A stretch of DNA of 64,000 bases from Membranipora membranacea. Its lineage: Eukaryota; Bryozoa; Gymnolaemata; Cheilostomatida; Membraniporidae. The position numbers and the translations under genes were made by a program. The stretch is taken from assembly GCA_914767715.1 (NCBI GenBank), contig OU612066.1, positions 26,758,283-26,822,282 on the forward strand. The letters run 5' to 3'. Of this stretch, positions 25,901 to 37,900 are shown in pieces; position 1 is the stretch's first letter; every line of letters starts with the position of its first letter. The notes under the pieces are model-generated. The model had not been told where the DNA came from, did not search any database, and worked only from the letters and a program-made list of their open reading frames with translations.

Positions 25901-28900
25901 CATTTTCATGGATTGTCAAACAGACTATAGATAAATTTATAGCGGCCAATGACCCTCAACAGGAGCTCAACATAGGTAATTTGCCAAATAATGTGTGTTG
26001 ATAGAGCATAGACTTTCAGCCCTCAATTGGTTTGTATCTTCTTAAGAGGTATTTGTTTATATTATCGCCACAAGGGACCCATAAGATGAGAGTTTATTGA
26101 TGCACGGGAAAGGATTTTTCTGACACATATCCTACCTGATAGTGGCTGTCACTGGCTATGTTCCTAGTTGGTACTTATTTGAGAACAACTCTGTCTTCAA
26201 GCACCTTTGGTTTAATATGACGATTGATTTCCCCCGGCTAGTATGGTTATATTTGGCTGTGATATATTCCTATTTTGTTATTGCAGACAATCTGGTAGAA
26301 CAGTTTAAATCATCCCCTATCGGTATGGTTATATATCATCCCGATTACAACAGACTAAAACCTCAGATGTTAGACCCTTACCTCGTAGACTTTATCTATA
26401 TGTCTCATCCCTGCTCCAACAAGATAGAACATCAGGTATAAACTAGAAATTCTTCTGATCTGAAAAGTATGCATGATACACTCCACTTAATTCAGACCAC
26501 CGCTTAATAAATTTTTTAATAAGAAATTGACTGAGTGGAGACAAATCAACTTCATATTATGTAGCAGCTGCTGATCTCTGCTTTTCACGTGTTCATTACT
26601 CCCCTTCTCAATGACGCATCTCAATTTACTTGCGAATTTGTGATAGACTGTAAACATCCCAAGGTATTGTAAGAAAACCAACTTCTTTGTGGACAAAACA
26701 CAAAAAGTTTTCGTTTGTCCATTCAAATATCAGTGCCATTGTTTATCATCTACTCTTGCTCATAGATGGTTGGTATGAACATAATGATATACATACAAAA
26801 TGAGATGCACATCAGAGACCCATCCATGGTACACATACACATAGCCTATGAGAAGCAGAGAGAAATGATGCAAAGGCTCTCTGCAGCTTATAATCTAACC
26901 TCTGAAGCTCCTGGTGAAGGAATCGCTGAGAGGATCAGGAAACAGGTTGAGAAATCTGAAGAGGTCAGTCAGAATGTTATCCTTCCTTTATGTTTGAGAT
27001 GAATATTAACAGTTTTACTGCAAGTTAATTCGCTTTCATTTACTTCCTTTGTTTTCATTGCTGGTGACCCCTTATTGTGGTAGGTGTTTGGTGCTGCTTC
27101 TGCAACTGTTTTTTATCTAGCCATTGTGTTAACTCTGATTGGTTGGGTGGATTGGATTAAATCAATCAGAAATTGCCTCTAGCTGCAATTTTCTTCCCTT
27201 CGGTTACAAGAATCATAATTTTAGGACCCTATATATTATGTCTACAGCTTTATTCATTGGCATATTACAGAGATCAGATGTGGTAGTGTTAGACATCTTA
27301 TTGACTCTAGTAAAGGAGATAAAGATTCCTGATGTTATGAAGGATTCTGCAAGATGGGTCAATCTCGTAGAGAGATGTAAAACTGTGTATGATATGATCA
27401 TAAATCTTCTTGATACGGATTTTGACTCTGGTATCATTGGGAACTGTCGGTGAGTAATGCACGTGCTTGCTGCGTTATTGTGGTCACAGCACTGTTCTAG
27501 GCAGACAAGTTTGACTCTTCAAATTGAAGAATATACACATGAATTCATCTCTAGCACAGTCAGATATGCATTTAGGTCATGTCACTATTAATTTAAGATG
27601 GGCTGTGCCAGCTAGTTGAGCGCCTGAATCAAATTTTGTGGTTTGATGCCATGTCACTTAACTGTCAAACCCTTATGACTAAAGTCACTAGTAGAATGCA
27701 AAATTACTAACAGTGCATCTTTCATAGTGTGTTTCTTCTAATCTCTGTGCGATATCATTTTCCCAGTAATATGTGGGCACAGCTAGAAGTGAAGAAGCTG
27801 TATGTGGAACATGTGATCATACCAGTAAACCAGGAGAGACAAACTAAACAGAACTTCAACCTCAAATCTCTTATAACAGTAAGTACAATGAAAGTCTTAT
27901 GCTTTAATAACATGACAGGGTTGAACCAGACAAATTTAAATAAACCAACTTCTATGGATAGAGCCGCAAGTAGTGGCGGGTTCTGCATGTCCTATAAGTC
28001 AGCTTGTATAGAAAGTTCAACCAGATATTCATTACTGACATCATACCTGGGTAAATAAGAAGTTGCATTCCCTAGAGCAGATGATTCCTTCTCCCTTCGA
28101 TAAATCTCACCAAAAACAGCCTCAACTACAGCAAGTCTGCCGTGCTGTATAATTTGTTGCACTTTTTTAAATGAAATCTTGGAAAACAAGCCTTATTCTA
28201 CATGTTTGCAATTTTTCTATAGGAGGTGACAGAGACAGATTTCAGCACACATGAAGCATTTGAACAGATTGTCAAGTTTCTACGTAAGACAGTGTCTGAT
28301 GAGCTGAGGGCTCTATATCCGTAAGTTTTTTTTTCTCACAATTCAAGGCTTATTTTTAGGCCAATTGGTGTAGAGAGAAAGCACTATTCCATTGTCAGCA
28401 TTTAGAGAATTCTTAATACCGAACCTACTTTGGAATGCTATAAACAAGACCAACTTCATTTCGATCATCTGTTCAGGAAGGTCATTACCCAAACCTTCTA
28501 TAGACAGTTTTCTGAGCTCTGATTTAGGCCTCAATTCCGAGTTGTCCTCTCTCCAGTTTGGTACTTTTAACCCACGCCGCATAGGAAAAACGTGCTGAAA
28601 AGAGGGTTATCTTGTAAACCGCTTATAAGACGATAAAAATTATTTTTGTTTCAGAATCTACAACATTGAAAACTCATATAGACATAGTTTGGGAAATAAT
28701 TTTTGTATTTGGATAGTCAATTATAGCATTTTCTGCCTGTTTTGGGGACAATTTGGCAGAATTTTTCACGAGTTTCGTCACTAAAATTAAGATTTATCAA
28801 CATTCAAGCCTCCAATGATTTGGAAACCCTGTCTCACAGGGTTTTCAATGGTGCAGACTCTGAATCTAAAATCATTTTTATCCTAACATAAGCGGTTTTC

Positions 28901-31900
28901 AAGATAACCCTCTTTCAGCAGGTTTTTCCTATGCGGCGAGGGTTAAAAGTACCAAACTGGAGAGAGGACAACTCAGAATTGAGGCAAAAATAAGAGCTCA
29001 AAAAACTGTCTATTAATTTACATTCTTTGATAATCTGTTAGTTTCTATTGATTTAGTTTTGTGAATGTGTTTGTAGGAAATGTCCAAAGAAGTGCTTTTA
29101 TTGTAATGAGGTGATCGACTCCCCAGTCAGATTGAAGTGTAATCACATCATGTGTTACAACTGCGTGCAGGAGGTAAAGTTATGTGCACAAGAGAACTGC
29201 GGTAAAGAGATCAACGAGGAATCTATAATAGAACTCGCATCTGACAATATCGAGTAAGCTTTCATCATATCCCTATCAACCATACCAATCTTGGTGTACG
29301 TCTGAATAGTCTAGTAATAAATACACAGCCCAGAGAACTAGAGCCTTTGTAAGCCACCCTTGAGTGAAGTCATTTAGAGCCAATTTAAGTCAGTTTACAT
29401 GTGACTAGAACACATTTAGATGAATATGGAAATATACTCCAGCTCAATGAAATTTGTGATTGACTCAGCTGAAAGCAAAACAGCCATGATCTCAGTTGAC
29501 CTAGCAAGATCTATCTTGATTAGTATGTTAGGCACTTTGATGAACTGATCTGGGTTAAAGAAAAAAGAAATTAGGATTAGTTTAGAGTATTTGGTAATTT
29601 CCCAGTACAATTCACAAATCAATATTAGATTGCCATTACTCTATGTTTTAGGAAACAAAAACTAGATTCATTTAAGAGTTTCAGAGCTCGTATGAATGCC
29701 TTCTTCATGCACTTCATCTCGGAGGTAGTATTTACTGCAGAGTCACGACCAGCTGATGAGATAATGCACTGGTTACTCCAGTGTATAACCTCAGATAAAA
29801 CTACAAGACAGCTCAGTCTGTTCAACTCACAAGAAGTTGTCGATCCCAGCCCTGTTCTCAGGTATGTTTTTTGTATTAATCTAGTCATCTGTTATGTATA
29901 CTTCATCCAATGGTCATAGAAAGGACAGACACTCGTATGGCTTGTTAGATAATAAGTTGTTCATTTCCCCTTAGTTGGATATGCTCAAATGTATGCGCTG
30001 TACTAAGGGTTTCAAAATATAAAACAATGAGATAAAACTTAAACGATTGCTGCCACAGCTGGGCTTTGCCAAGCAGAGCCACCAGTAAAGATTTTAAAAA
30101 GAGAGTTGTGGCATCAAAACATCTAGCCAGTAGATTTGCGTGGAGTTATATGAGCTCTCAAAACGTAGGGAGTATCTTTTTCCCTTAGGCCACACCAAAT
30201 TGATGTCTTGATCTAGATTTACCTCCCTCCTCTAAAATATTATCTGGATCATAGAAATAAACTAAAATTACCTCCAGCCTCCAGCTGATCATTCTCTAAA
30301 TTATTGTAAAAATAACACAAAATGTGTGATAAAATGAATTTCCCTCCAGCATCCTCTCCATAATTGCCAAAAATAAAACAATAAAATGGAATTCCCTCCA
30401 GCCTCCTCTAGTATTTTGGCATAAAATGAAAAATAATATACCTCCTCCCTCATCCAAAATTCCTTCTTGCTCGTCATCTAGATCAAGACATTAATTTGGT
30501 GTGGCCTTAAACTGTCGACCACTTTGTAATGTGTACATCTGTTTCACAGATTATGAAATGTCTCATTGTTACGGATTTTTACAGGTCATTCCTACTGAAG
30601 CTGTTACTAAGATGTGAACAGAGTGAGACTGTCATTGAAAGTCTCAATGATATGCTTGCCTCATGGAGAGACCAACCTAAACTACAGGTTCAAACCATGG
30701 TACTCTTCATGAACTGTCACAAGGTATGTTAGCAATAAGACATGCTAGCTTCGTTGCACCTGAGCTGTCCCATCCTGGTAACAATGTGTGTGACTAGAAA
30801 ACAGTGTCAATAGAAGGATCTTGTCTCATGGAAGTGCATCGTAGTTGTTTGCTGGTCAGTAGATCGTTCATCGCTGTCATAATCATCATCGACAAGCGGA
30901 AAGACCATCTATCATCCTTCAAATATTATCTGGGTTTTCACTAAGTTTCAAGGTAATTGATTGTATCGTTTCAGGACTTACATCCACCATCGCCGACCGC
31001 TGGTCAGCTGCAGAATGTGATATCAGATCCAAACACATTACAGCTCATTACTGAAGAAGTTACTGAACTACCTGTTATGCTTCTCACCCAGTTAGCTGAT
31101 GTACAGGTAATTATCACATCACAATGATTCAGGAAGTTTTGAATAGTTACTTTGTTATGAAAGTTTCATACTGAAAACTAAAAAGTTCCATAGACTTATT
31201 GTTCACTGTCTCCAAATTGGATGGAGCTTTTGCATTCAACTAACTCCATCCTGATTGGAGTTCTCAGCCGTTGAGCTTGGAGTGAATATTTTCCACTCAT
31301 TCATTTGAGACCCCACAAATCTGTTAGTGATTATCTCCACATCTTTGACTTACAATCTCTATCGAACTCACTGATTATTGCTTTTCTCTAGGCTGTTGTT
31401 ATTTATCCACAGAAGTCATCCATACAATGAAGGTTACGAGTTTTACTTACCTTGTGCTATTTCAATTACTTATGTTTAACAGGTCTTCATCAACAACATC
31501 ACTGAAATAGTACTCGACAGTAAGAAGACTTCCCAAAGGCTGGAACAGGAATTTCAAAATTTCTTACTTGCGGCCAACCAATCTGGAAACTTTCAAATCA
31601 AGTATGTATTGTGATATAAATTTGAATGTGGATTATCTCAATTCCTTGCTCTATCAGTCATTAAACCAAGCCACATCCTTCTCAAAACATTCTCTAAGAA
31701 GTATTCTCATCATGCATTGAGTGTTTTCAGAAATTGAACTCAAGTAAGTCCCATCATACTTGCCAAGTAATCTAAATACAAAATAGGGAGATTCCATTTT
31801 ACGGCGATACTGCACCACAACGTGGTGCTTCGAGGGTGCGAAGCACCCGAATCACCCACCTGGGGGTTTGGGGGCGGTGTGAGCCCCCCAACGGGGTACG

Positions 31901-34900
31901 GGGCGGAGCCCTGTCTGCAGAAGCTCTGAGAGCGTTTCCAGCCACTAGGAAGGGCTAAAAAGGTATATTTGACCCCAAATAATTTCATGTTTGTACTAGT
32001 ACTAAAATATCAAACTGAGGTGAAATACACTTTAAACAATTACAATCAATCCATGGGCCCCTGGGACTCTTACATACATGCCTTTACATTGTCAATGTCC
32101 AGTATCAAACACCCCATTGGCAAAGTAGAGGCATGTATGTCCCAGGGGCCCTTGCCTGTCAAGACAGGATACAAGTGCCCATGCATCATCAAGATCTGAA
32201 AATGTGCTCAGTCACAGACAATGAGAATCCAGATAAGGTACTATATTCCTGTTTGACTAACATTAAATAAGTTTCAAAGTCTTTGGTCCGAGCTTTGTTA
32301 AATTGTAGTGGACATACCTTTGGAATTGTTAGGTTTCTATTTCCCTTCACTTAAATTTAACTAGTGTAGACAGTATAAAAAATTAATACTAAAAAATGTG
32401 TGATCTGAAAGGAAATGAAGACTAAATGTATGCACTTGACTAGCTACTTTCTATTGTGACCAATGACAGTCAGTGTTGTGGGTTATGAGAGGATGCTATT
32501 GGTCATTTACAATAATAGGCTGAATCTTAACAAAACAGGTAAATTTGTTCATACTGACTCTCGTGATCTGACTGGGCATGTAGATCACTGATAAACTAGG
32601 CTATCATTACCACAAAGCAGGTGTCGTAAGGCTAAGTATGCATCATGCGTGACTTGATTATGTGCATGTGCAAGAACAATGAGTTTAGTTTGGGTTCTGA
32701 TTGCAACTTTGGAAAGGGGAAATGGGACATCCCCTGCGTAAACTGTCAATCAAAATCAGCTAATCATGACAAGAGAGGATAACTATTAATAAAAAATCCG
32801 CACGCTTTGGGGAGTATGTCGCCAGAGCAGGTAGCCAATCAGATGGCTTCGGAATTCCGAGACTCAATTTTGCAGAGATCAGCTCATGCCCAGAGCTGAG
32901 CATGCGCAGAATGAAATTTGTTAGGATTGTTTAATTTGATAATTCCTTTCAATTTTGTGTGCAAAGACCTTAACAGTAACTAGTCAACAACAACATGTGC
33001 TTGGATAACTATCAAAAAATTGCGATTGGACTTTTTTCTCTAAAATCTGGAGGAAATAGTGAGATTTACAAAAAGTGGGAGGTGAGTGTAAAAATCTGGA
33101 GGGTCACGCCTAAATCGGGAGAATTGGCAAGTATGAGTCCAATTCCGCTCATTCTGAAATGATCAATGGCCAATTGCCAGCAAGATTTTTAAAAGATGGT
33201 TCAAGTCCATGAAGCTATGAGTTCCTTTGTAAAATTTGTTTTAGTTTCCTTGTGGTGAGACAGTTGCTCTCTGAAGGAGGTGAGAGTTACGTTAATGATC
33301 TTATCAACTCTCCCTATAACTATCTAATACCAATGAACATTAAGAGAGCTCTTGAGGACTTCACTGTAGCAGATACACTGTCCATATTTGGAGGTGATTC
33401 ATATAAGAAGGTCAAACAATCATTAGAGAATAGCTTCGTACACTTCACAAAGAGGGACAGGTTCTCGGAAGCCCTGGAAGAGATCAAGGGACAGGTATGT
33501 CCACTAGAATACTGATTGAAGAGAATTGAACACAATGGACTGCATGTCAGGGGTGTCTAAGTCTATATTGTAGACAGATGTTTCAACATCACAGATATAT
33601 TTTTTTTTAAATAACCAATCAAAAGAGAGTCAACTAACACACTGTCATTTGGTGAATTGCATGGCTTTAGTTTGGTCTTACTCATTCTATATTATTATTT
33701 AGGCTGTTGCTTTTAAATTTTGCTGCATCAGGGTAGTGCTCAAAAAAAAATTTCTTGGCTGTACAGTGCAGTATTGAATTATTATAATGGCAGCACTGCT
33801 TGCCTTCTCTATTGCTTATTTCGGTTTCTGAAAACCTCTCATTCCTACTGATGCTTTACAAATATTACAGACTAAAGATCATATACTACTGTGGGGTGTC
33901 TTCACTAGAATTACTCGTACTATGGTGTCTAAATCTCCAGTGCCAAAAGAAATCAGAGATGCAATCAAGAGCAACCTCAGGCGGAACATGAACCCCAAGA
34001 ATATTGTAGGTTTTTATTTTTGAATATATCTTTGTAACATTTGTGAGATATTTTACACCAGATGTTGTCTGTTTTTCAGCAATCACCATCAGGACTGCTT
34101 ATGAATGAAAGGAGATTTATGAGTAAAGTTTTGTTTATAAAAACCTTCCACCAATACTACTGATAAGTTATTGAAACGTTTTTGAACAATCACTGTCCGA
34201 AAAGAAACCCTCTGGCCATTACCATTGCTAACTCAGCAATTTTTTTATCAGGATATGCTCGAGTTTCTGTTGAGAGACACACTAAATGAGGAGATGGATT
34301 TAGTACAATCACGAGGGGTGAACCTGTCTATGCTAGTTCTTCACATGTACAAATGTCTGTCAGGGGATGAGACAAAAGGAGATCTGTATCCACTCGCTGA
34401 GATCATCAACGACCCTCAGAATTCTGCTGTAAGTTGTTATTTGACATAATTTATATGCCACTGATTATTTCTTCTGGAGAACATGCCAATATCAATCATG
34501 CGTTAGCTTCCACAACCAGCTGGTTGGCCTTATGACAATGTTAACTATTTTAGGTTGTCGGAAGTCTCACTAAATTCCTTTTTTTATCTTCCTTACACAT
34601 GGTTGTTACTCAATCTGCTGTTTCTGCTGAGTAGAATTTTATCATTCTCTCTAGACTCATCCGGCATAGACTGTTATCAAGTTTTAAGTTTCTATTCTTC
34701 TTTATTGCAGACTCATTTCTTCCCAACAATGCCTGACAATCAGTATGAGCTTATTGGTGCTAGTGGTATTAACGTAGGAAAATCATACAGTAAGTACAAT
34801 GCCTTTTACTGATATTATTTTCAATTTATAGGCTTGTGAACATCGGGTAACTGTAAATTGCTGAACAGGCTGAACAGACTGAACAGCTGAACAGAATTTC

Positions 34901-37900
34901 TCAGACTACTATTTGTTTGATTCTTAACATGATTGGCTAATTTTGCCAAAGCATGGACAATTCTTTATATTCTTCTCATTAAATTATTTATTTTAAGTTT
35001 GCATTCACCTTGGTTTCTTTCAATTTTATGCACAGCAAATTTTTTGGCATTACACGACTAGTGAATGGATGGAAAATAGCCCCCCCCCCCCCCTATAAAC
35101 AAAGCTTGTTAAGACTGGCTAGATGGAAGGTTGAGCTGGATAATGTTTCTGGTATCCAATTTCCAGAACACCATCAGATTTTGTCATAATTGGCACATTG
35201 ATTGCTTCATTTGCTTGCCCTAAATTGGTTATATTAGGTGCCAACAGGAACTTAGTGACTCATCAAATCATTGGTTAGGAGGAATGTGTCTGACAAGTGA
35301 TAGTCAGCCAGGGAAATGATAACAATAATAATAATTTTAGTCTGAGAAATTCTGTTCAGCTGTTCAGTCCGTTCAGCCTGTTCAGGGGTTGTATAGCTTT
35401 TTGTAAGAGTATATGTAAAGTGCACAGTCTTTTGAAACTGTAGAGATGTGAAGTGAATATTTATCTTTCAGTAGCTCTTGCAACAGGGGACAACTGTTAG
35501 CTAGATTTGATGACCTGTTTTATCATTATCAATTGAAATCGCCTATCCTAGTTGTCTGATTGTCATCCAAGTTTTCAATTCTGTTCAAGCGGGCCAACAT
35601 GGTGTTTATGTGATATATGTTACATAAAGTCGCAAAAGATGGACATCTATCATCATTAATTTCATTTAATTAATTTTTCAGAGTGTCCAAATGGTCATCC
35701 CTACTTCATCGGTGATGTAAGTGTCTACTATATAATGATAATCTTAAACTACTGCTGCCACACAGCGAAATGGGTGCTTACTGAATTCTGTATAGCTCCC
35801 AACTAATAAGGCTGCAATCTCAGTATCGTCACCAAATGAGCAAATAATTTCACAAACGGATAGACAAAATCAGCGTATGATATTAATTATCTACCAGTAT
35901 CATGTGATGTAGTTATTGTCTTACTAGTGGAAATTAATTACTGGCATCAGCTAGTGCTAAATTTCATGCTCTGGTTTGGAAGATAGGTTTGTGCAAATTA
36001 TTTGCCTATTAGGTGCAATTCTGAGATTAAAGTCTCATTTAGTTATCTTGGAGCTATACAGAATTCAATGAGCACAAATTTGCCTGAGTGGCAGCAGTAG
36101 TTTAAGGTCCAATGTCTTTAAAACCATAACAAGGCCCTCATTTGTGTAACCTTTCATGATGTTTTTTCTATGGGTGATGCTGATAGCATATGTTTATGGT
36201 TGTGTTGTCGCTGGCCCAAGATAATTGACAATGACTTTTTTGCAAGCTGATGCACTGAATCTCAATGACGGACACCATAACTTTGTTTGTTGTTAGTGTG
36301 GAAGGCCTGTACAGCGTACACAATGTCCTATTCCAAACTGTGGCCTATTTATCGGCAGCACAGGACAGTATGGCCAGTCAGCACAGGGGAATACTCAAGT
36401 AGCTACAGGTGACAGGTCAGTATCAAGCTGTCTTCTTTTTTGCTACATGCTTCATTGTTATGTTTACAGTGCGGTAGACCGTGGGTGGAGGATAACTGTC
36501 GCACATGCGGAGCCATTATTGGCGGTAAAGGTCATAAAGAGGCCACAGGAAACCAAGCAATCCAAGCCAATGATAGGTAAAATAATTTGATTGTATTATG
36601 AATGACTCCCTTACCTAATCAATCGTACCTTATGCTATCTAAACCGGGCCTCAAAAACTCAATCCTCATTTCAATCTCAATCAAGTTTTCTGAACATTTC
36701 ATCAGATTCAATGATGTTAGTTACTACCACTTACTACTTAGTTGACTGAGGCGCGTGGATCATTTTCATGAATACAACCAACCTAATTTATCCATTTTTG
36801 TTCAAATTCGGTACCTGCTATGAAACTCTGTCCTACTAGTTTCGAGCAAATTTAGCTTTTACTAATACTGATTACATGTATAATACAGAGCGTTATCAAG
36901 GTTTTCAGCTACGATTGACACAAAAATGGCAATCTTCAGCTATTCATTACTCATTCAAAACCTTTTTACCTGTAGTGCAATGAAGAGTAAGCCAGCACAC
37001 ATACTGGGCGCTCACTCCACAAGAGAAGGACCTCTACCTGAAAGAGAACTAAGCTCACTCTCGTGTGCAATACTGAGACTACTCACACACCTGGCCATGT
37101 ATACATCATTCCTTGTCAACAAGCGCGCAGTGAGTAAAACCACTAATGCTGTAATATTGTTTGACTAAGATCCCATAATGTTGTGTTGTCGGGAATCATA
37201 CATCTCTGAATAAAATAACTTGCTACACTTGAGGTTATGTTATCCTCTGGCGTTTGAGCCGCCGAAATGTTACTTAGACAAAAGAATCGGCTGTGGCTAC
37301 ACTCTTGGTATTTCACATCATAAATGAATCATTGCAAAATTACAATCAATTCTGCTTCCCTGAAGGTTCATTTGCATTGTTGACAGGTTCTGCAAATGAT
37401 ACAGCCGACCCAGCCAGGAGATAATGTGGTCGGATCGTTTATCGACAAACACATACAGATGGACTTGAAGCACATCGCTCAGTGCTGCAGTGAGAATGCT
37501 GATGATTGTCTTCTACTTATACATGATATCATCAACAACATGGCTAAAAGTGAGTAAATATAATACAACGCATACAGCTTTAAAGGTGGTCATAGATTGT
37601 CTTTTCATTGCATCCCATCTGTAAGGTTCTGTCATGAAGGTTTTATTAGGTGAGCTGTGTTTATATTTCGACATTATGGTGAAAAAAATCTATCCCTCAT
37701 TTGGGAATTCTTTTTTCTATATATCATCATATTTGCTAGCCTCAATAGGTCTATGAATTGTCTTTGACTTATCTTAATGGGTATCATTGATATTTCGTTT
37801 TGTAGGTGTAGGGAATCGTGGGGCTGACAAAATTCTAGACACCATCAACATCCGTCAACAATGGGAAAAGAACTTTGATCAGAAATACATCAGGCCTACC

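Larger units (their letters stand above)
31754..33136. mobile_element. Possible 1.4-kb non-autonomous DNA transposon
   Basis: The ends TCATACTTGCCAA and TTGGCAAGTATGA are exact 13-bp inverted repeats, and the inner right flank has the GGGAGA/GGAG-type text often next to such ends. The interior is a patchwork: a GC-rich patch (31797-31935), a GGGCCC palindromic MITE (32052-32152) and dispersed repeat copy B (32563-32920). No transposase frame was seen. The inverted match is short, so the outer limits are tentative. Confidence 0.5.
29652..34789 (+). other. RNF213-like gene: E3 shell between RING and RZ finger (exons 43-50 of the window)
   Basis: Eight exons give about 413 mainly helical residues, with landmarks MNAFFMHFISEVVF, PVLRSFLLKLLLRC, WGVFTRITRTMVSKSP and a final HFFPTMPDNQYEL, which in RNF213 directly precedes the RZ finger. 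One intron (31602-33244) is swollen by repeats; another (29862-30584) holds a MITE. Confidence 0.88.

Noticed and set aside
35081-35094. Poly-C tract (and another near 2863) as a G-quadruplex-forming signal
   Set aside because: Simple homopolymers inside intronic or MITE sequence, prone to sequencing error; no further structure.
36470-36576. Exon B as a normal constitutive exon following exon A
   Set aside because: Exon A ends with two bases over, whereas exon B needs to start at phase 0; joining them gives a frameshift and a stop in the next exon.
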